A stretch of 64,000 nt of DNA from an uncultured Dehalococcoidia bacterium (GTDB lineage: Bacteria; Chloroflexota; Dehalococcoidia; Lucifugimonadales; UBA3495). The notes below the pieces were generated by a model. It was given only the letters and a program-made list of their open reading frames with translations, was not told the DNA's origin and ran no database searches. Positions within the stretch are counted from its first letter, which is position 1. Each line of letters opens with the position of its first letter. Positions 37,301 through 49,233 of the stretch are shown piece after piece. The DNA is taken from positions 248,001 through 312,000 of the forward strand of contig CATQHB010000001.1 of the NCBI GenBank assembly GCA_958295765.1, given 5' to 3'. Both the position numbers and the translations under genes were made by a program.

Positions 37301-40300
37301 AGGATGTAGGTCAGCGTCCCGTTGCCCCCGGTGGCCGCCGGCAGGGTGAACGGGGTGATGTTCACGCCCTTGGTCCAGAACTGTTCGGGAATGGTGGTCG
37401 AGCCGAAGCTGGGCATACTGTCGACGTTGATGGAGAAGGTCAATGACGCGGTATCCCCGTCCCCGTCCATCACCTTCCAGGTGTATTGAGTGCTGGACAG
37501 GGCGGCGGTAGGCGTCCCGCTCACCGCAAAGGTGGTGGTGGTGGCGACGCCGGCCGGCAGGGCCGGGGTGAGGCTGTAGGTCAGCATCCCGTCGCCGCCC
37601 ATGGCCTCGGGCAGGTCAAAGCCGGTGATCGCCAAGTCCTGCGCCCAGTGCTTGTTGCCGATGGTCTGGCTGCCGAAGCTGAGGGGGGTGTTCACCCCGA
37701 TGTTAAAGGTGAGGCTGGCGGTATCCCCGTCGGCGTCGGTGGCCGTCCACATATAGGCCCGGGTCGAGGTGGCGGTGGTGGGCGTCCCGCTGACCGCCCG
37801 GGTGGCGGCGTCCAGGGTTACGCCGGCCGGCAGGGCCGGGGTGAGGCTGTAGGTCAGCGTCCCGTCGCCGCTGGTGGCCGCCGGCAGGGTCAACCCGCTT
37901 ACCGCCCGGCCCTGCACCCAGTTCTGGTGGTCAATCAGCCCGGTGAAGTAGGGCATCAGGTCCGGGGCTATCGTGATGTAGAAGGACAACGACGCGCTGT
38001 CGTGGTCGGGGGCGGTGGCCGTCCAGGTATATCGAGTCCGCCCCAGGGCGACGGTGGGCGTCCCGCTGATTTGACCCGCGCCAATCTCGGGTAGGATTTT
38101 CAGCCGGTTGCGGGTCGTCGTTGCCAGGGTTACGCCGGCCGGCAGGGCCGGGGAGATCGTGTATTGGATCTTGCTATCGTAGAACCGATCCGGATCATCA
38201 CTATCAAAGCCGCCGCCTTCCACAGTGGGGAGAAAGATCCTGTCTCGGTAATAGGGGAGGCCCCTATGGTGGGGGGTTTGCCAGTCCTCAGCGTGGATGG
38301 GTAGTATCTGCTGATTCTGCGTCCAGGTCTGGTCGGCAATCGTCTTGGTGCCAAAGAAGGGGGTATTGACGCCGGGGGAAGCCGTGGTGACGTTGAAGGA
38401 CAACGTAGCCGTCTCACCGTCGGCGTCGGTAGCCGTCCAGTCATACTGAGTCTGGGCCATACCGCCGGCGGGAACGCCGCTCGCGGTGTAGGGCGCCGTG
38501 GTGGTCAGGGTTATGCCGTGCTGGAAGGCCGGGGAGAGGCTATAGGTCAGCGTCCCGTCGCCGCCGCTGGCGGTGGGCAGGGTAAGGGGGGTTATCCGGC
38601 CGGCCCGGGTCCAGCTCTGGTCGGCAATGGTCTGGGCGCCGAAGGTAGGCACCGCGCTCTGGGCGATGGTGATGTCGAAAGTGGCGCTGCCGATTACGCC
38701 CCGGCTGTCCCGCGCGGTCAGGGTGTAGGTGGTGGTGGCGGTCAGGGCCGACGGCGTGCCGGCGATGCCCCGGGTGGCGTTGTTGAAGGACAGGCCGGCC
38801 GGCAGGGCCGGCGACAGGGAGTAGGCGACGCTGCCCCGCCCGCCCATAGAGGCCGGCAGGGTGGCGGCGACGGCCCGGTTGACGTACCAGGTCTTGGCGG
38901 CAATGGAGCCGAAGTAGGGCCGATTGGTAATGCGCCCGTCAACCCGGTGGCCGCTGGCGTCGGTTATCGCCTGGGCGCCCAGGCCCAGGTTGGCCGCCAC
39001 TCCGCTGTGGCTGTTAATCGTCCCACTGTTGAGGGTCAGGGCGGTGGCGGCGACGGAGAGGCCGTTCAGGTCCCGGTCGGCGCTCTGCACCTGGTAGCGG
39101 AAGCTGACCGACAAGTCATCGGGCTGAGAATAGACCGCCGCCTGAACCGTGGCGCTGCCCAGGGTGAGGGCCAGTTGGGGCGTGGTGCTGACGGCCACCC
39201 GCTTGTGGAAAGTAACCGCCACTTCGACCGCCTCGGCGGCGCCGTAGGTGTTGCCGGCCACCGGGATGGAGGTGATGGCAACGCCGGTTACGTTGGGCGC
39301 CCCGTTCTGCGCCCCGTTGACCCGGTGGCCGGCGAAGGCGGCGGTGGCGTCGGCGGTGATGGTGGCGGCCAGGGAGTTGCGCCGGGTGTTAATCGTCCCG
39401 CCGTTCAGGGACAAGGCGTTGGCCGGCAGGTTAATCCCGTCGGTGTCCACGTCGCCGGCCTGCACCAGGTAGCGGAAGGTCAGGATGGTGCCGTTGCTGC
39501 CCACGTAGCTGGCGGTGCGGGTGTTGCTACCGACTTGAATGGAGAGTTGGGGATTGCCGGTTACGTTGACCTGCTCGTCGAAAACGACGCCCACCCGGAT
39601 GTATTCGTCCACGTCATAGCCGGCGCTGGCGGAATAGGGCTGGCTCTGGACGGTGGCGTAGTCAATCAGGGCCGGGGCTTGCGTCCGGCGGAGAATGGCG
39701 TGGCGGGTCTGCTTGCCCAGGGGGTCGTGGCCGAGGAGGGCCGGGTTGCCGGAAGTCCGGCTGCGAATGTCGCCGGTCAGGGCGCGCCGGGCGACGGCGA
39801 TGCCGGCGGCGTCCAGGTCGTTGGCCTGCACCGTGTATTTAATCAGCACCTTGGTATAGTTGTGCGTCGTGGGCTGGTGATAGGCCCAGGAAGTGGCGGT
39901 AACATCCCCGCTGGCAAGGCCCAGGGGCAGGTTGACGGAAGTAACGGTCACCGGCCCGCTGAAGGTTGCCAGCAGTTGGACCGTCTCCCCCTCAAAGTAG
40001 CTGGGCGCGTCGCGCCGCCCGGCCTGGTCGCAGTAGGCGGACTCGATATAGGGCAGGTCCGGGGCGTTGCACACGGTCAGGTTGGCCGGCTGCCCGTAGA
40101 ACTCCAGGCTGGTCAGCGACGGCTGCCGCCCATCCGCTTTATGGGACGCCTGGTTGTTCAGGGAGTGGTCAGTAACGCGGTCAACCCACCGGCTCACCCC
40201 GTTTACGGTTTCCCAGACCCGTTCCATCACCCGGACGCTGGTCTCCGCCGCTACGCCGCCGTCGCCGGTGCCGACAATCGTGCCGACGACGATCTGGGGG

Positions 40301-43300
40301 GATCCCGTAATTAAACTGATTTCCCGGATGCTGATGCCGTCGGTGTCGTAGTCCTGGTTGCTGACGGTGTAGCTGAACTCCACCCAGAAGTGGTGGGGCT
40401 GGTCCGGGCTGTCGGTCTCCTGGGCGCGGACGCTCCGGGTGTAGCGGGCGCCGCCGCTCCCGTCGCCGCTGGTGAACTGGATGGCGAGGCGGGGGGTGCC
40501 GGTTACCGTAACCGGCTTGCTGAACCGCACCTGGGCGGTGATGGTCTCCCCCAGCTTGTAGGTGGTTCCCTCGGCCGGCAGGGAGGTTATCCGCAGACCC
40601 CGCACGAAGGCGGCCCGGTTGGTAAGGCCGTTAATGGCGTGGGAGGATACCATCTGGGCCGTGCTGAGCAGCCCCATGAGCGCGTCGGTGTTGACCGCGT
40701 TGCGGATGTGGGCGCCGGCCGGCAGGGTCAGGGCGTTGGCGGTGGTATGGAAACCGTCGGCGTCCGTGTCGGTGGCCTGCACCATATAACGGAAGTAATG
40801 ATAGCGGGGGCTGCTGCCGGCCTGCCCGTAGGCGGCCTGGCGGGTCAGGGTGCCAATGGTCAGGCCCAGGGTAGGCGCGCCGGTAACGGTAACCGCCTGG
40901 CTGAACTCGACGCGAATCTCAATTTCCTCGCCCAGGTTGTAGGCGTTGCCCCGGGCCGGTTCAGAGACCACCGTAACGCCGGTGACCGTCGGGGCGGCGG
41001 TGGTGGCCCCGTTGACTTTATGGCCGGCGGCGTTGGCAATGGTATGGATGCCCAGGGCGGTTACGGCGTCATTGCCCCGGACGCTGCGAATGGCGACCCC
41101 GCTGCCGAGGGTAAGGGCACCGGCCGCCACGCTGATGCCGTCGGCGTCCACGTCCCCGGACTGGACGGTGTAGCGGAAGTATAAGGTGCCGCTGCTTTGC
41201 TCCGTCCGGTAGTAGGTGGCCTGGCGGGTATTGCTGCCAATCTTGAGGGCCAGCCGGGGCGTTCCCCGAACCAGTAGGTTCTCCGTAATATCGGTGGCGA
41301 AGGTAACGCCGACCACCACCTCCTCACTGGCGGCGTAGGTAGTCCCCTGCTGGGGGGAACTGGTGATACTGATGCCGGTAACCACCGGCTTGACCCCGGT
41401 AACCCGCATCTGGAAATTGACGCTGGCGGTATCGCCGTTGACCAGGTCGTGGCCGCCGATCCCGCCGGCCGGAACGCCGGCGGCGTCCTCAACGGTAACG
41501 GTATATTCGGTTACCGGGGTTTCCACGGTGGGGGTGCCGGAGATGACGCCGGTAGCGGCGTTAATGGTCAGGCCGGCCGGCAGGGCCGGGGCAATGCTCC
41601 AGGTCAGGGGCGTATCGCCGCCGGGGGAAGGCAGGTTAATGGTAGCCGCCGTATTTACCACCGGGTTGCTGACGGTCAGGGTGGTGGTGGCAAAGACCGG
41701 CCAGAGCAGGGATTTCGTGCCGTCCAGCTTGGCGTCCGCCCGGTTGGTGAAGGTGAAGGCGGTCAAGTCAATCTGCGCGTCCTCGCCCTGGGCGTCCCGC
41801 AGGGTGCCGCCATTCAGTTTCAGCGCGTCGGCGGCCAGGCTCACCCCGTCGAGGTCCAGGTCGGTGTGCATCACGTCGTGGCTGAAGGCCAGGCGGTCGC
41901 TCCGGCTGTGCATACTGGAAGGATAGACTACCAGGTCGCCCGACGCGACGCCCAGGGCCAGCCGCCGCCCGGTGCTGGTGGCCGAGGCCGGCGTGTAGGT
42001 AACGTCCTGGTCGTAGTCAATGGCAATGGTCAGATGCGACGACCAGGAGTAGGTGCCGTCCTGGTTCGGCGTGGAGATGACGCTGACCCCGGTAATTTTG
42101 GGCGGGGAAAACATCTTGAAATCCCCGTCGTTGGCAATGGCCTGCGTCCCCAGGGCCAAGGTTGCGTCCCGGCCGCCGGCATCTTGAATCGTTACCCCGG
42201 CGCCCAAAGTTACGGCGTGGGTTGTAACATTCCCGTCGGAGTCCAGGGTGTCCCCGATGCTGATGCCGTCGGCGTCATAGTCGCTGGTCTGGACGGTATA
42301 GGTGAACTTCAGCGTTTTGTAGGGGTCGGTGGCGCCGGCCCCTTCCGGCCTTACTACCGAATCGAAGGCCGCCGTCCGGGTATTGTCGCCCACTTGCAGG
42401 GCAATCGACGGGGCGCCGGTCACGATGATGTTCTCATCAAAGGTAAGGTTAATGGAGATGACCTCGCCGGTCTGGTAGCCACTGGCCGGCGGGGTAGCCT
42501 GGCCGATTAGTTCCAGGCCGGTAACTACTGGCGCCACGTTGGAACCGCCGTCCACCTTGTGGCCGGCCGCGTTGCTGATGGCGTGGCTGCCCAGCCCCAA
42601 AGCGGCGTCAATGGCGTTGGTGGCCCGGTCGCGGATGGTCCCGTCGTTCCGGGCCAAGGCCCCGGCGGGGATACTGATGCCGTCGGTATCCTCATCAGTA
42701 CCCTGCACGGCGTACTGGAACCGCAAAACCGTATAGTCCAGGGCGCAGCCGCTGTCGGTGGCGCTGGAACCGGGGCGGCGCTCGCCGTTGACCGTGCAGA
42801 CCACGCCGTACAGCGTGGGCAGCAGCGTCGCTTGCACCGTCCGGCTGCCGATTTCCAGGGCAAGTTGCGACCTTACCCCGGAACCGGATTGGGGAGAGTT
42901 CACCATTATTTCCTGGTCAAACTCCACGTCCACGATTATCGGGCGGGTGGCATCGGCGTCATAGGTATTGCCCGAACCGGCCCGGGGAGTGGAGAAAATC
43001 CGCACGTCGGTTACCTGGGGCGCGTTGGCCGCCGCGATGCTGATGTCGAACTCGGTCATCCCGACGTCCCCGTCGGCGTCCATAACCATCCAGGTATAGG
43101 TAGTCGGGCCGCCCACCGCCGCCGCCGTCGGCGTTCCGGTAAGGGTGGTGGTGGCGTTGGCGGAGACGACCATGGTCAGGCCGCCGGGCAGGGTGGTCGG
43201 GGAGATGCCGTAAATCAGCGCGCCGTTGCCGCCGGCCCCCTTGGGCAGGACGAAGTTCACGGCGGTTCCGGCGGTGAAGTGCTGCGCCGGGATGGCGGGC

Positions 43301-46300
43301 AGCGTCGGCGCGTAGTCCCGCACCGTGTGGGCCGAGGCGTCGGTAATGGCGTGGCTGCCCAGGGAAAGCGCCACGTCCTCGTAGGCGACGCCGTCGCGCA
43401 GCGTTACCCCGGTCGGCAGGTTCAGCGCGTCCGCTCCGATGCTGATGCCGTTAGTGTCCTCATCGGCGGCGGTTACCGTGTACTGGTAAACGTGGTACCG
43501 ATTGGAGCCGGTGAGGTCGGGAGTCCAGGTCGCCTGCCGGGTGTTGGCCCCAATAGTCAGGGCTACCTGCGCCCGACCACCGTGGACGGAAGTACGCTGG
43601 CTGAAGTCCAGGTACAACTGGATTGTCTCGCCGGCGTCATAGGTGCCGTTCACCCCGGGGCCGGAGAGGATGGTTACCCCGGTTACCCGGGGCGGCGTAT
43701 AGACCTTGTGGTCGGAATCGTTGCTGATTGCCTGCGTTCCCAGGCCCAGGGGGGCATTGGCGCCGCCGGCATCCTGAATCGTGCCGCTGTTCAGCCCCAG
43801 GGCGGTGGCGGCGATGCTGAGGCCGTCGTCGTCCCGGTCCGCGGTGGCAACGGTGTAGCTGAACCCCAGGTAATCCCCGCCGGAAGCGGCGGACTGGTAG
43901 GCGGCTTGCCGTTGGGTACTCCCCAAAGTCAGGGCCAGTTGGGGCGCGCCGGTAACGGTAACCGGCTTGGTGAAGGTTACCCTCACCTTGATGACCTCGC
44001 CCACGTCATAGCCGGCGGTATTGGCCGGGGTACTGGTCAGCGTTACCGCCTCAACGGCCATGGCCGTTGCCACCGAGCCGTCCACCTTGTGGGAGGAATC
44101 GTTGGTGAAGGTGTAGGCGGCCAGGTCCAGCCAGGCGTCAATGCTGGTTGCCGAGTCCCGGATGATGGCCCCGTTGCGCTGGAGGGCGGCGGCGCCGATG
44201 CTGATGCCGTCCGTGTCGCGGTCCGCCGCCACCACCGTGTAGGCAAAGACCAGCCGGGTGCTGCTGGCGGTAACTTCCACGCGGTCAAAGGCGGCGGCGC
44301 GGGAGTTATCCCCCACCGCAATGGACAGGGTGGCATTCTCCTCGAACAACAGCGTAAGGCCCCGGTCGAACCCCACGCCAATTTCAATGGACTCCCCGGC
44401 CCCGTAGGAGTTGTTGGCGGCGGGGCCGGACAGGATTGCCACTTCGTCCACCATCACCGCAACCCCGGTGGAAAGGTTGAAGGAACTCAGGAGGGTTTGG
44501 TCGCCGTCCCGGTCCGTCGCATACAGGTTGAACGCCTTGCGCCGGACGGACACGCTGGTCTGCCCGACCAGGTTGGGCGCGTCCGCGGTAACGGTATTCG
44601 TCTCCGCATCCAGGGTGCCGACACTCAAACCGGCCGGCAGCGCCGGGGTAACGCTGAAGGTGTAGGGGGAATCCCCCAGCAACTCGCCCACCAGGGCAAT
44701 GTTGACCGACTCGTTCAACGGTATCCTGACGTCCGACCGCGCCGACGCGGCGCTGACCAGGCGCGGCGCCGTGTCCTGCACCCGCAGCTTGACGCTGGTG
44801 GTGTCGCCGCTCACGATGGCGTGAGTCCCCAAACTGAGCTTGACGTCGAGGCCGCCCGGGTTGGTGCGGATGGAACCGCCGTTCAGCAGCAGGGCGTCCC
44901 TGGGAACCGCAATCCCGTCCCCGTCCCAATCATCCGATTGAATAGCGTAGCTGAATACCAGGCGATGCTCCGGCGGCGTCCTGACAAAGCCGTTATGTTC
45001 ATTGGAGATAGTGGCGTCGTAACTGGCCTTGACCTTCTGGTCGCCAATGACCAGCATAAGCTGGGGCGACCCGGTAACGGTCAAACTGCCGGGGTAACTA
45101 ACCATGATGCGAATGGTATCGCCGGGCGCGAAGTTTGTCTGATCCGCGTTACTCGGCTGGCCCGGTGCGGCGTACCGAAGATCCCGCACGTTGTTGACCG
45201 CCGGGCCGGCCGGGTCCCGCACCTCAATGGTGAAGGTCAACTCGGCCTCGTCTCCGTCGCTGTCGGTCGCCGTCCAGGTATAGGTAGTGGCGGTGGTGGT
45301 GGCCGTCGGCGTGCCGGCAATGGTGCGGGTGGCGGCGGTCCAGGTCATCCCGGCCGGCAGGGTCGTCGGGGTCAAGGCGTAGGTGAGAGAGCCTTCGCCG
45401 CCGGTGGCGGTGGGCAGGACGACCGGCGTGGTGGAGGCGTTGACATCATAGACCCGGTTGGCAATGGTAACCGTGCCGAAGGTGGGGACGGTATCGTTGA
45501 CGCGCATGGTGGCGCTGATGCTGTCGCCGCTGACGACGGCGTGGGAACCCAGGTGCCACTTGGCGTCCCGGGCGGGAGCAGCCAGCGTGCGCAGCGTAGC
45601 CCCGTTCAGGCGCAGCCCGTCGGCGGGAATGGCAATCCCGTCGCCGTCAAAGTCGTCGGCCTGAACGACGTACTCAAAGCAGAGATAGTGCTGGGGGTCG
45701 GTACTGTCGAGGGCGGCGTTCTTGGTGTTGGATTGGCTGGCGCTGTAGCTGGCCCGGCGCGTCTTGTCCCCGATGACCAGGTTGAGATAGGGCGTCCCGC
45801 CGGTGGTATCCACCACCATTTTTTCGGGATAACGGACCAGGACAACCAGGGTATCCCCGGTCGCGTAATTGACCATCGTGGAGGAGCGGGTCAGCTCATC
45901 CGGGGCCGGGCCGTTGGGGTTCAGGGTAGTCAAGCTGAAGGTCAGCGTCGCCGTATCCGCGTCCCCGTCGGTAGCCGTCCAGGTATAGGTCGTAGCCGCC
46001 GCCGCCGTGGTGGGCGTGCCGGATATGATGCGGGTGGACGCGGTCCAGGTCAGGCCGGCCGGCAGCGTCGCCGGGGTCAGGGTGTAGGTCACCGTGCCGT
46101 CGCCGCCGCTGGCGGTGGGCAGGACGATGGGCGTAATGGCGCCGTTAATTTGCAACTGCCGGCTCTCAATGGTCGCCGCGCCGAAGGAGGGGGCGGTATC
46201 GTTGACCGTATGGCTGGCGGAGTTGGCGACGGCGTGGGTTCCCAAGTCCAGCCGGGCCGCCCGGCCCCCGGTGGTCTCAGTGATAGTTCCGCTGTTCAGG

Positions 46301-48492
46301 GTAAGGGCGCCGGCGGCGATGCTGATGCCGTCCGCGTCCAGGTCAGCGGCGACCACCGGGTAGCGGAAACTGAGGGTGGAGCCGGACGCGGCGCGCATTG
46401 ACGCCTGCCGGGTATTCGCGCCAATGGTCAGGGCCAGTTGGGGCGTTCCGGTAACGGTAACCGGGGCGCTGAAGGTAACGTCCACGTCGATGTTCTCGGC
46501 GGCGGCGTAGCTGGAGCCGTTGGCCGGGGTGGAGGTGATGCTCACGCCGCTAACGGCAGGCGGCGAGTTCGTCACCTCAATGGTGAAGGAAAGGTCATCC
46601 TGCCCCAGGGGGTCGCCGTTCACGCGGAAGGTATAGGTCGTCGCCGTCATCGTGGCGGACGGCGTGCCGGCCAGCTCCCGGCTGAGGTCGTTGAAGGTCA
46701 AGCCGGCGGGCAGGCTCGGCGTGGTAAGGAGCGAGTAGGGCGAACAGCCCGGGTTGCCGTTGGCGCAAAAGTCGGCGGCCTCCGGGATGTCGGCCTCCGG
46801 CAGCGTAACCGTCTTGCTGGTTCCCACCTCAAAGGTATAGGCCGGCGCGGCTACGCCGTCAAAGGAGGCGCCGCCGCCGTGTACCTGGTGGGCCGTCTGG
46901 GACCCCAGGGCGTGGCTGCCCAGGCCCAGGCTCACGGCCACGCCGCCGGACTGAATCGTCCCGTCGTTCAGGGTAAGGGCGTTGGCGGCGATGCTGATGC
47001 CGTCGCCGTCCCGGTCGGCGGCGATGACGGTGTAGCGGAAGCTGACGGTAGAGGTGGCGGTGGCGTGGTAGGCCGCCTGGCGGGTGCGCGAGCCAATCGC
47101 CAGGGCCAGTTGGGGCGACCCGGTAACGGCAATGGGGCCGCTGAAGGTAACGTCCACGTCAATGTTAGCCGCCGCCGGGTAGGGGACGGTCGAGCCGTCC
47201 TCCAGGGGCGCGGTGGAAGTAATGGTAACGCCGCTAACCGTGGCCGCCGCCTGCTGTAGCGCCGCCGCATCCACCGTCACAAAGAAATACAGGGAGATGG
47301 AATCGCCGGTGGCGTCGGTCACGATAAATTCGTAGAGCGTCGAAGGGCTGGCCCGGGCGGGAGCGCCGGAAACAACCCGGGTCGCGGAGTCAAAGGCCAA
47401 GCCCTCCGGCAGGGCCGGCTCAATCCGATAATTCAAGGGAGCGGCGCCGCCCACCGCCGCCGGGAGGGTAACGCTGACCGCCCGGCCGGCCGTATAGGTC
47501 TGCGGCTCAATCGCCGCGTCGAAGCGGAGCAGCACCGCCGGCGCCGGCGGCAGCACCGGCGGCGTGGTAGTAGCGACTTCCTCCGGGTCAACCGGCGGCG
47601 CTACCGGCGGCGTACTGGTCGCAGTAGTGGTAGCCGTTCCCCCGTCCGGGTCCGGCGGCGCTACCGGCGGCGTGCTGGTCGCGGTAGTGGTAGCCGTCCC
47701 CCCGTCCGGGTCCGGCGGCAATACCGGCGGCGTACTGGTGGCAGTAGTAGTGGCCGTTCCCCCGTCCGGGTCCGGCGGCAGTACCGGCGGCGTACTGGTG
47801 GCCTTGTCCTCCGGGTCAACCGGCGGCGGGTCCGGCGGCAGTACCGGCGGCGTGCTGGTGGCCTTATCCTCCGGGTCAACCGGCGGCGGGTCCGGCGGCA
47901 GTACCGGCGGCGTGCTGGTAGCCTTATCCTCCGGGTCAACCGGCGGCGGGTCCGGCGGCAGTACCGGCGGCGTGCTGGTGGCCTTATCGTCCGGGTCAAC
48001 CGGCGGCGGGTCCGGCGGCAGTACCGGCGGCGTGCTGGTGGCCTTATCCTCCGGGTCAACCGGCGGCGGGTCCGGCGGTGGCGGCGGCGTAGGTGTAGGC
48101 GTAGGTTCCGGTGGCGCCGGTGTAGGCGTTGGAGTAGGTTCCGGAGTAGGTTCCGGCGTAGGTTCTGGCGTGGGTTCTGGCGTGGGTGTAGGTGTAGGTG
48201 CCGGAGTCGGAGTTGGCGTTGGCGTAGGCTCCGGCGTAGGTGTAGGAGTAGGCTCCGGCGTAGGTGTAGGAGTAGGCTCCGGAGTCGGAGTTGGCGTTGG
48301 CGTAGGTTCCGGCGTAGGCTCGGGCGTGGGTGTAGGAGTAGGCGGCGCCGGCGGCGTACTGCTGGCAAAAAGGCCGGCCTCATGGGTCAACCCACTGGTG
48401 GGCTGCGGAAGCAAGCCGGCCACCAGCGCAGCCGCAAAGACGGCCACAACCAGGACGCCGATTATCGTCAACCGGTCAGCAGCGTTGCTCAT
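19315..48492 (-). CDS. Giant 9725-residue modular surface protein (SwmB and He_PIG repeats)
   Basis: The ATG at 48492 has AAAGG seven bases upstream. Order: an export signal ([20 protein letters not shown]); a PTPTPEP stretch (about 45-135); 20-residue Pro-rich repeats (about 137-295); one He_PIG-like unit; about 16 SwmB-like units with a few interspersed He_PIG units (about 415-3185); about 68 consecutive He_PIG-like units of 88-95 residues (about 3185-9510); a Pro/Thr-rich spacer (about 9510-9670); and one membrane helix ([20 protein letters not shown]) with a basic tail. The frame is intact over 29 kb, against strong repetition, so selection maintains it. It has no catalytic domain, LPxTG or secretion-specific domain. 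It is most likely a very long, wall-anchored adhesin or stalk; fully extended, the units could reach hundreds of nanometres. Repeated DxDGD motifs suggest calcium-stiffened domains. It shares its ends and leader with the shorter paralogue. Confidence 0.92.
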   Translation of the reverse strand: MSNAADRLTIIGVLVVAVFAAALVAGLLPQPTSGLTHEAGLFASSTPPAPPTPTPTPEPTPEPTPTPTPTPEPTPTPTPEPTPTPTPEPTPTPTPTPAPTPTPTPEPTPEPTPEPTPEPTPTPTPAPPEPTPTPTPPPPPDPPPVDPEDKATSTPPVLPPDPPPVDPDDKATSTPPVLPPDPPPVDPEDKATSTPPVLPPDPPPVDPEDKATSTPPVLPPDPPPVDPEDKATSTPPVLPPDPDGGTATTTATSTPPVLPPDPDGGTATTTATSTPPVAPPDPDGGTATTTATSTPPVAPPVDPEEVATTTPPVLPPAPAVLLRFDAAIEPQTYTAGRAVSVTLPAAVGGAAPLNYRIEPALPEGLAFDSATRVVSGAPARASPSTLYEFIVTDATGDSISLYFFVTVDAAALQQAAATVSGVTITSTAPLEDGSTVPYPAAANIDVDVTFSGPIAVTGSPQLALAIGSRTRQAAYHATATSTVSFRYTVIAADRDGDGISIAANALTLNDGTIQSGGVAVSLGLGSHALGSQTAHQVHGGGASFDGVAAPAYTFEVGTSKTVTLPEADIPEAADFCANGNPGCSPYSLLTTPSLPAGLTFNDLSRELAGTPSATMTATTYTFRVNGDPLGQDDLSFTIEVTNSPPAVSGVSITSTPANGSSYAAAENIDVDVTFSAPVTVTGTPQLALTIGANTRQASMRAASGSTLSFRYPVVAADLDADGISIAAGALTLNSGTITETTGGRAARLDLGTHAVANSASHTVNDTAPSFGAATIESRQLQINGAITPIVLPTASGGDGTVTYTLTPATLPAGLTWTASTRIISGTPTTAAAATTYTWTATDGDADTATLTFSLTTLNPNGPAPDELTRSSTMVNYATGDTLVVLVRYPEKMVVDTTGGTPYLNLVIGDKTRRASYSASQSNTKNAALDSTDPQHYLCFEYVVQADDFDGDGIAIPADGLRLNGATLRTLAAPARDAKWHLGSHAVVSGDSISATMRVNDTVPTFGTVTIANRVYDVNASTTPVVLPTATGGEGSLTYALTPTTLPAGMTWTAATRTIAGTPTATTTATTYTWTATDSDGDEAELTFTIEVRDPAGPAVNNVRDLRYAAPGQPSNADQTNFAPGDTIRIMVSYPGSLTVTGSPQLMLVIGDQKVKASYDATISNEHNGFVRTPPEHRLVFSYAIQSDDWDGDGIAVPRDALLLNGGSIRTNPGGLDVKLSLGTHAIVSGDTTSVKLRVQDTAPRLVSAASARSDVRIPLNESVNIALVGELLGDSPYTFSVTPALPAGLSVGTLDAETNTVTADAPNLVGQTSVSVRRKAFNLYATDRDGDQTLLSSFNLSTGVAVMVDEVAILSGPAANNSYGAGESIEIGVGFDRGLTLLFEENATLSIAVGDNSRAAAFDRVEVTASSTRLVFAYTVVAADRDTDGISIGAAALQRNGAIIRDSATSIDAWLDLAAYTFTNDSSHKVDGSVATAMAVEAVTLTSTPANTAGYDVGEVIKVRVTFTKPVTVTGAPQLALTLGSTQRQAAYQSAASGGDYLGFSYTVATADRDDDGLSIAATALGLNSGTIQDAGGANAPLGLGTQAISNDSDHKVYTPPRVTGVTILSGPGVNGTYDAGETIQLYLDFSQRTSVHGGRAQVALTIGANTRQATWTPDLTGSNRYHVYQYTVTAADEDTNGISIGADALNLPTGVTLRDGVAYEDVALSLGSHAITDASAHTVRDYAPTLPAIPAQHFTAGTAVNFVLPKGAGGNGALIYGISPTTLPGGLTMVVSANATTTLTGTPTAAAVGGPTTYTWMVMDADGDVGMTEFDISIAAANAPQVTDVRIFSTPRAGSGNTYDADATRPIIVDVEFDQEIMVNSPQSGSGVRSQLALEIGSRTVQATLLPTLYGVVCTVNGERRPGSSATDSGCALDYTVLRFQYAVQGTDEDTDGISIPAGALARNDGTIRDRATNAIDAALGLGSHAISNAAGHKVDGGSNVAPVVTGLELIGQATPPASGYQTGEVISINLTFDENIIVTGAPSIALQVGDNTRTAAFDSVVRPEGAGATDPYKTLKFTYTVQTSDYDADGISIGDTLDSDGNVTTHAVTLGAGVTIQDAGGRDATLALGTQAIANDGDFKMFSPPKITGVSVISTPNQDGTYSWSSHLTIAIDYDQDVTYTPASATSTGRRLALGVASGDLVVYPSSMHSRSDRLAFSHDVMHTDLDLDGVSLAADALKLNGGTLRDAQGEDAQIDLTAFTFTNRADAKLDGTKSLLWPVFATTTLTVSNPVVNTAATINLPSPGGDTPLTWSIAPALPAGLTINAATGVISGTPTVETPVTEYTVTVEDAAGVPAGGIGGHDLVNGDTASVNFQMRVTGVKPVVTGISITSSPQQGTTYAASEEVVVGVTFATDITENLLVRGTPRLALKIGSNTRQATYYRTEQSSGTLYFRYTVQSGDVDADGISVAAGALTLGSGVAIRSVRGNDAVTALGIHTIANAAGHKVNGATTAAPTVTGVTVVSEPARGNAYNLGEEIEIRVEFSQAVTVTGAPTLGLTIGTLTRQAAYGQAGSSPRYHYFRYMVQATDTDADGFHTTANALTLPAGAHIRNAVNTDALMGLLSTAQMVSSHAINGLTNRAAFVRGLRITSLPAEGTTYKLGETITAQVRFSKPVTVTGTPRLAIQFTSGDGSGGARYTRSVRAQETDSPDQPHHFWVEFSYTVSNQDYDTDGISIREISLITGSPQIVVGTIVGTGDGGVAAETSVRVMERVWETVNGVSRWVDRVTDHSLNNQASHKADGRQPSLTSLEFYGQPANLTVCNAPDLPYIESAYCDQAGRRDAPSYFEGETVQLLATFSGPVTVTSVNLPLGLASGDVTATSWAYHQPTTHNYTKVLIKYTVQANDLDAAGIAVARRALTGDIRSRTSGNPALLGHDPLGKQTRHAILRRTQAPALIDYATVQSQPYSASAGYDVDEYIRVGVVFDEQVNVTGNPQLSIQVGSNTRTASYVGSNGTILTFRYLVQAGDVDTDGINLPANALSLNGGTINTRRNSLAATITADATAAFAGHRVNGAQNGAPNVTGVAITSIPVAGNTYGAAEAVEVAVTFHKRVAVSTTPQLALTLGSATVQAAVYSQPDDLSVSFRYQVQSADRDLNGLSVAATALTLNSGTINSHSGVAANLGLGAQAITDASGHRVDGRITNRPYFGSIAAKTWYVNRAVAATLPASMGGRGSVAYSLSPALPAGLSFNNATRGIAGTPSALTATTTYTLTARDSRGVIGSATFDITIAQSAVPTFGAQTIADQSWTRAGRITPLTLPTASGGDGTLTYSLSPAFQHGITLTTTAPYTASGVPAGGMAQTQYDWTATDADGETATLSFNVTTASPGVNTPFFGTKTIADQTWTQNQQILPIHAEDWQTPHHRGLPYYRDRIFLPTVEGGGFDSDDPDRFYDSKIQYTISPALPAGVTLATTTRNRLKILPEIGAGQISGTPTVALGRTRYTWTATAPDHDSASLSFYITIAPDLMPYFTGLIDHQNWVQGRAVSGLTLPAATSGDGTLTYSLTPALPAGVTLDAATRAVSGTPTTATSTRAYMWTATDADGDTASLTFNIGVNTPLSFGSQTIGNKHWAQDLAITGFDLPEAMGGDGMLTYSLTPALPAGVATTTTFAVSGTPTAALSSTQYTWKVMDGDGDTASLTFSINVDSMPSFGSTTIPEQFWTKGVNITPFTLPAATGGNGTLTYILEPPPPNGMTISNSRQVSGASSFAQRRRAYELIVWDEDGDSARLSFYVTIDALSSFGAATIADQTWTQDTAITAVTLPQATDGDSPFTYTLSPALPAGVATTTSAAFTLSGTPTAAAANTEYTWTVTDADGDTASLTFDIAVAADLSPSFGSATIANQTWTQRQAITGFTLPTATGGDGSLTYALTPALPAGTTRNASHEVSGTPTGHQAATTYTWKATDADGDAAQLTFTITINDDLSPSFSTTIANQSWRQRDAITAFTLPAATGGDGTLTYALSPVLPAGVSKNASHRISGTPTGKMASTEYTWTATDSDGDSASLTFDIAIDGVPTFGTQTIPDQDWTGGMDITPFNLPQATGGDGMLVYTINPAWPSGISMSDRYRLSGAPDFPRAMQTYTWKVRDEDGDTAQLTFTVTIPPNSYPNFGGADISDKTWTQRQAITGFNLPTATGGNGTLTHTLSPALPAGVTRATTSPYAVSGAPTGHQTETTYTWKATDRDGDATQLTFTITVAEDLSPSFGSTTISNKALTQNKAIPAFTLPTASGGDTPLSYTLSPALPAGLSKNASHRITGTPTAHQTAATYTWKVTDTDGDTAQLTFSIAIAEDLSPTFGAATISNQTWTQNQAITAFTLPTATGGDGTLTYALTPALPAGVATTTSAAFTVSGTPTAHQAATTYTWKATDTDGDTAQLTFTIAIAEDLSPSFGAATISNQAWTQNQAITALTLPTATGGDGTLTYALTPALPAGVSKNASHEISGTPTGHQAATTYTWKASDTDGDAAQLTFTITVAQDLAPTFGSTTIGNKTWTQNQAITAFTLPTATGGDGSLTYALTPALPAGISKNASHWVSGTPTAHQTATTYTWKASDTDGDAAELTFTITIAEDLSPSFSTTISNQTWTQNQAITALTLPTATGGDTPLSYALTPALPAGVSKNASHEVSGTPTGHQTATTYTWKATDADGDAAELTFTITITEDLSPSFSTTIGSKTWTQNQAITDFTLPTATGGDGSLTYALTPALPAGVSKNASHEVSGTPTGHQAATTYTWKATDSDGDAAELTFTITITEDLSPSFSATIANQTWTQNTAITAFTLPTATGGDGSLTYALSPTLPAGISKNASHEVTGTPTGHQTATTYTWKATDTDGDTAELTFSITIAEDLSPSFSTTIANQTWTQNTAIIAFTLPTATGGDGTLTYTISPSLPAGLTKNASHQVSGTPTGHQTETTYTWKASDTDGDAAELTFTITINEDLSPSFSATIGNKTWTQNQAITAFTLPTATGGDGSLTYALSPALPAGISKNASHQITGTPTGHQTAATYTWKATDTDGDTAQLTFTIAIAEDLSPTFGAATIGNKTWTQNQAITAFTLPTATGGDGTLSYTLTPALPAGVATTTSAAFTVSGTPTAHQTATTYTWKATDTDGDTAQLTFTITITEDLSPSFSTTIGNKSWTQNTAITAFTLPTATGGDGDLTYALTPALPAGISKNASHEVSGTPTGHQAATTYTWKASDTDGDAAELTFSITIAEDLSPSFGATTIANQTWTQNTAITAFTLPTATGGDGSLTYALTPALPAGISKNASHQITGTPTGHQAATTYTWKATDTDGDAAELTFTITIAEDLSPSFGATTIANQAWTQNQAITALTLPTATGGDGSLTYALSPSLPAGVATTTPYSVSGTPTGHQAATTYTWKATDTDGDAAQLTFTITIAEDLSPSFGSTTIGNKTWTQNQAITAFTLPTATGGDGTLTYALTPALPAGTTKDASHEVSGTPTGHQTETTYTWKATDGDGDAVELTFTITVAQDLAPTFGSTTIANQTWTQNTAITAFTLPTASGGDTPLTYTLSPSLPTGVATTTPYSVSGTPTGHQPETTYTWKATDTDGDAAQLTFTITIAEDLSPSFGSTTIANQTWTQNTAITALDLPTATGGDTPLTYTISPSLPAGISKNASHRVSGTPTGHQAETTYTWKATDADGDAAELTFTITIAEDLSPSFGSTTIANQTWTQNQAITALTLPTATGGDTPLIYTLSPSLPAGVATTTPYSVSGTPTGYQAETTYTWKATDTDGDAAQLTFTITIAEDLSPSFGSTTIANQTWTQNQAITAFTLPTATGGDGSLTYALSPALPAGVSKNASHEVSGTPTAHQTATSYTWKATDTDGDAAELTFTITIAEDLSPSFGSTTIANQTWTQNQAITALTLPTATGGDGNLTYALTPALPAGLSKNASHEVSGTPTGHQAETTYTWKATDTDGDAATLTFTITIAEDLSPSFSTTIGNKTWTQNQAITGFTLPTATGGDGSLTYALTPALPAGVSKNASHEVSGTPTGHQAATTYTWKATDTDGDAAELTFTITIAQDNTPSFSTTIGNKTWTQNQAITGFTLPTATGGDGTLTYALTPALPAGVSKNASHEVSGTPTVHQAETTYTWKATDTDGDAAQLTFTITIAEDLSPSFGSTTIANQTWTQNQAITALNLPTATGGDGTLTYALSPALPAGLSKNASHEVSGTPTGHQTATTYTWKATDADGDAAQLTFTITVAQDLAPTFSTTIGNKTWTQNQAITAFTLPTATGGDTPLTYTISPALPTGVATTTPYSVSGTPTGHQAETTYTWKATDADGDAAQLTFTIIIAEDLSPSFGATTIANQTWTQNAAITALDLPTATGGDTPLTYTISPALPAGTTKNASHRVNGTPTGHQTETTYTWKATDTDGDATELTFTITIAEDLSPSFSTTIGNKTWTQRQAITAFTLPTATGGDGSLTYALSPALPAGVSKDNSHEVSGTPTGHQAATTYTWKATDGDGDAATLTFTITIAEDLAPSFSTTIANQTWTQNAAITAFTLPTATGGDGTLTYSLSPTLPAGVATTTSAAFTVSGTPTVHQTATTYTWKATDADGDAAQLTFTITIAQDNAPSFSTTIGNKTWTQHQAITGFTLPTANGGDTPLSYALSPALPAGLSKNASHEVSGTPTGYQAETTYTWKATDADGDAAELTFTITIAEDLAPSFGLTTIANQSWVQNQAITGFTLPTATGGDGTLTYTIDPPLPAGVTRATTTPFAVSGAPTGYQGATTYTWTATDADGDTASITFDISVDGRPSFATTIPNQSWRQYDPINAFDLPVSATGETPLSYALSPALPAGVTRATTTPFTVSGTPSVKLAIATTYTWTAQDADGDTVSLTFTIQIDGVPSFGDQSIDNQYLKIHAEIEPFDLPLATGGDGDLTYTLSPALLPVGLTRATTTPSRVSGTPTLLDPVERYTWTARDADGDTASLSFNLAVTSFVVEPRDKADKPDEDDADPPAFLDLIDDQSWTQRQPITAFLLPQSDGDDGSLTYTLSPALPAGVTATTTEQRVRVSGTPTEPMSRTQYKWSVFNAAGDEAAILFYVQVDGVPTFGSQTIADQSGTQRQPLTAFTLPEAADGDTPLTYTLSPALPAGLTRATTTPFTVSGTPTGHQAATTYTWTATDADGDAVELTFTITIAEDLSPSFGAQTISNRTWTQRQAITAFTLPTATGGDGTLTYALSPALPAGVATTTEAAFTVSGTPTGHQAATTYTWKASDADGDEVELTFTITIAEDLAPSFGATTIANQTWTQNAAITALDLPTATGGDTPLTYTISPALPAGLSKNASHRVTGTPTGHQAETTYTWKATDTDGDAVELTFTITIAEDLSPSFGAATIGNQTWTQRQAITAFTLPTATGGDGTLTYALTPALPAGVTRATTTPFTVSGTPTGHQAATTYAWKATDTDGDAVQLTFTITVAQDNAPSFSTTIGNQTWTQNQAITAFTLPTATGGDGSLTHTLTPALPAGVSKNASHRISGTPTGHQAATTYTWKATDADGDAAQLTFTITIAEDLAPTFGSTTIANQTWTQNTAITALDLPTATGGDTPLTYTIGPSLPAGVTKNASHQVSGTPTGHQTATTYTWKATDADGDAVELTFTITIAQDLAPSFSTTIANQTWTQNAAITAFTLPTATGGDGSLTYALSPTLPAGVTKNASHEVSGTPTGHQAATTYTWKATDADGDAVELTFTITIAEDLSPSFSTTIAAQTWTQNTAITAFTLPTATGGDGSLTYALSPTLPAGITKNASHEVSGTPTGHQTATTYTWKATDTDGDATQLTFTIIIAEDLSPSFGAMTIANQTWTQNTAITALDLPTATGGDGSLTYALSPALPAGITKNASHRVTGTPTGHQTATTYTWKATDADGDAAELTFTITIAQDNTPSFSTTIADQTWTQNTAITVFTLPTATGGDGSLTYALTPALPAGVTKNASHEVSGTPTGHQTATTYTWKATDTDGDAAQLTFTITIVQDNTPSFSTTIADQTWTQNTAITAFTLPTATGGDGSLTYAITPALPAGVSKNASHRVTGTPTSHQTATTYTWKATDADGDAAQLTFTITIAEDLAPSFGATTVANQTWTQNAAITALDLPTATGGDTPLTYTISPALPAGLSKNASHRVTGTPTGHQTATTYTWKATDGDGDAAQLTFTITIAQDNTPSFSTTIANKTWTQNQAITAFTLPTATGGDGSLTYTLTPALPAGVSKNASHRISGTPTGHQTATTYTWKATDADGDAAELTFTITIAQDNTPSFSATIGNKTWTQNTAITAFTLPTATGGDGSLTYALTPTLPAGTTKNASHQVSGTPTGHQTATTYTWKATDADGDATQLTFTITIAEDLSPSFSTTIANQTWTQNTAITAFTLPTATGGDGTLTYALSPALPAGVSKDNNHQVTGTPTGHQTATTYTWKATDADGDAAQLTFTITIAQDNTPSFGATTIANQTWTQNTAITALDLPTATGGDGSLTYALTPALPAGVSKDASHEVSGTPTSHQTATTYTWKATDADGDAAELTFTITIAEDLSPSFGSTTIANKTWTQNQAITAFTLPTATGGDGSLTYALSPALPAGISKNASHQISGTPTGHQTATTYTWKATDTDGDAAELTFTITIAEDLSPSFGSTTIANKTWTQNQAITAFTLPTATGGDGTLTYALSPALPTGTTKNDSHRVTGTPTGHQTATTYTWKATDADGDAAELTFAITVAQDNAPSFSTTIANQTWTQNQAITAFTLPTATGGDGSLTYALSPALPAGISKNASHEVSGTPTGHQTATTYTWKAADADGDAAELTFTITITEDLSPSFSTTIGNKTWTQNQAITAFTLPTATGGDGTLTYALTPALPAGVSKNASHEVSGRPSGYQAATTYTWKATDADGDAAELTFSITIAEDLVPSFGAQTIANRTWTQNQAITAFTLPTASGGDTPLVYTISPALPAGMSKNASHQVSGTPTAHQAATAYTWKATDADGDAAQLTFTIAIAQERVINPADLTPTFGAQSIADQSWTQRQAITGFTLPTATGGDGTLTHTLSPAWPAGVSKNASHAVSGAPTGHQTATTYTWKATDADGDEAELTFTITIAEDLSPSFATTIGNQSWTQRRAITGFTLPTATGGDGTLTHTISPALPAGVSKNASHRISGTPTGYQGAATYTWTATDVDGDTAALTFTITIARRPGTTGPTPEDREPTFGAQTIADKSWTQRQQISGFTLPTATGGDGPLTYTLSPALPNGLSQNASHRVTGTPSGHQAAATYTWQATDVDGDSAELTFTITIAKDLSPAFATTIANQSWAQGRAITAFTLPTASGGDGTLTYTLSPALPAGISRNASHQVSGTPTGHQAAATYTWQATDADGDSAQLTFTIAIAEYRHPLFSTTIGDQRWTEHQEITAFTLPTATGGTGALTYTLSPALPAGVVLNAAHRVIGAPETPQEPILYAWRVADERGETATLSFYITVVKGNPQDDEPEPPLPPAPKPTPTPAPPAPTPTPAPPATPEPPLPPAPPTSNPAPTPTPAPTMPESLLVVESPLADDEPPPPVEPPMILPTPAATPAPEQAAPTPTPELPTPTPTPEPADPTVTPESPTPTPTSEPTTAPPTPTPTAEPTAPTPMPEPTPPPPVLPSAMDEGVSPAWWLLLALLLILAVAIWVARNRQRLGFGRPPEASEPPGRQSVNQE
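19960..38930 (-). repeat. About 68 tandem He_PIG-type units (264-285 bp each)
   Basis: Each unit has the pattern PSFxxTIxNxTWTQNxAITAFT, [20 protein letters not shown], [19 protein letters not shown] and [20 protein letters not shown] (split here for reading). Units at about 28340-35770 and 21660-26890 are nearly identical in DNA as well as protein. Those at 19960-21650, 26900-28340 and 35770-38930 are clearly diverged. Two length classes alternate, differing by an SAAFTV or TPFTV insertion. Confidence 0.93.
38930..47250 (-). repeat. About 16 SwmB-like units
   Basis: Units of roughly 110-140 residues with the common line VTGVxITSxP-x-GxTYxxGE, IxVxVTFSxxVTVTGxPQLA, LxIGxxTRQAxY, DxDxDGISIxAxALxLNxG and HKVDG. 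Unlike the He_PIG block they are strongly diverged from one another and are broken in five or six places by single He_PIG units. This fits an older array with no recent amplification. Confidence 0.85.
47600..48360 (-). repeat. Pro-rich tandem repeats near the N-terminus of the giant protein
   Basis: Five near-identical 60-bp units encode [20 protein letters not shown] (about 47800-48085). Three or four related 60-bp units encode [19 protein letters not shown] (about 47620-47800), and PTPTPEP-type short repeats fill 48085-48350. In the five-unit run one copy has DDK in place of EDK; the copies are otherwise almost unchanged, indicating recent duplication. Confidence 0.9.
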
Positions 48493-48680
48493 ACTACGCC
48501 TTTAACAGCTTTACTGCTGAGCGGTACATCCCGTCGATGGAAGCAGGCAACGCAGACTCTACCCACAGCCATTTTCTCGGGGGGGGGGGGGGGAGGGGGA
48601 ACTAAGCATCACCATACCAGGCGGAAACCCTCTCACACCCATCACTGTACCGGGGGGCATAAACAATAGCAATCATAGGA
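48493..48680 (-). promoter_or_regulatory. Leader of the giant gene with a 15-G homopolymer
   Basis: This is homologous to the leader of the shorter paralogue (shared GTACCGGGGGG at 48647-48657 and CGCAGACTCT near 48551). A run of 15 G at 48579-48593, then A and 5 more G, lies about 90 bp before the start codon. On the minus strand a TTATGCC directly before the C run could be the -10 box, with TTGCCT 17 bp farther upstream. The tract would then lie in the transcribed leader. Confidence 0.5.
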
Positions 48681-48833
48681 GGCAAAACCTCTCTTATACC
48701 GAACCAATCTGCTCAGGCAGAAATTAAGATTATGGGGGCCAATCCCCCGCAAGTCAACACCCAAACACCCGATTTATGGTGAACCGGGATGTTATGGTAG
48801 TTGGCAACCGCAGCATAAACCGGTCATCATCAA

Positions 48834-48930
48834 CCGTCGTTCCGGCGAAAGCCGGAATCCAGAACTCTCAGTAGCCGGCCTCCGCTTTTCCGGGGGATTT
48901 CCTGGATTCCGGCTTTCGCCGGAACGACGG
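48834..48930 (+). repeat. 97-bp dispersed hairpin element, copy 2
   Basis: It has the same 29-bp perfect arms as copy 1 (48834-48862 and 48902-48930) and a core similar to copies 1 and 3, in the same orientation. A TTCGACAAGCTCACCATGAG word in reverse orientation follows at 48978-49005. Apart from these, the 741-nt gap between the giant gene and the Uma2 gene shows nothing coding. Confidence 0.9.
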
Positions 48931-49233
48931 TGGCCGGGGTAAGAGGCGTTGCCCGGCGCTCATGGTGAACCCTATACCCGCTCATGGTGAGCTTGTCGAA
49001 CCACCGGGTTATCCTACGCCCGGCAACCATGAGCGGATGTATGACTACACAACCGCTTGGCCCGCCGCCGTTTATGATAGGCAATAGCAGCGGCGACGTG
49101 CTATTATTGAGGCCGGGCCGCCGGAAAGCGGACTTCCGTTGACCAGGGCCGGGGCAGCTACAACTGCATAATTGGCGTATTCGGCGCCGGCAACTTAGCG
49201 CGGTTGGACGCCATCGGGCAGGAACGATAAATT

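Noticed and set aside
19960-38930. CRISPR-like regular repeats
   Set aside because: The periodicity is 264-285 bp, in frame and protein coding. There are no short unique spacers and no cas genes.
42559-46401. Plus-strand frame of 1280 residues opposite the giant gene
   Set aside because: It lies antisense to the SwmB-like units, has no recognisable domain and a Gly/Val/Arg-biased composition expected from the complement of GC-rich repeats. Similar frames at 38518-40314, 20233-21864 and 15139-16680 are rejected for the same reason.
48830-49084. Minus-strand frame of 84 residues
   Set aside because: It is formed by the 97-bp hairpin element and the adjacent TTCGACAAGC word; both recur in other non-coding gaps.
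49139-49172. TTGACC and CATAAT as a promoter for the Uma2 gene
   Set aside because: The spacing is 22 bp, too long for a sigma-70-type promoter, and no better pair was found.
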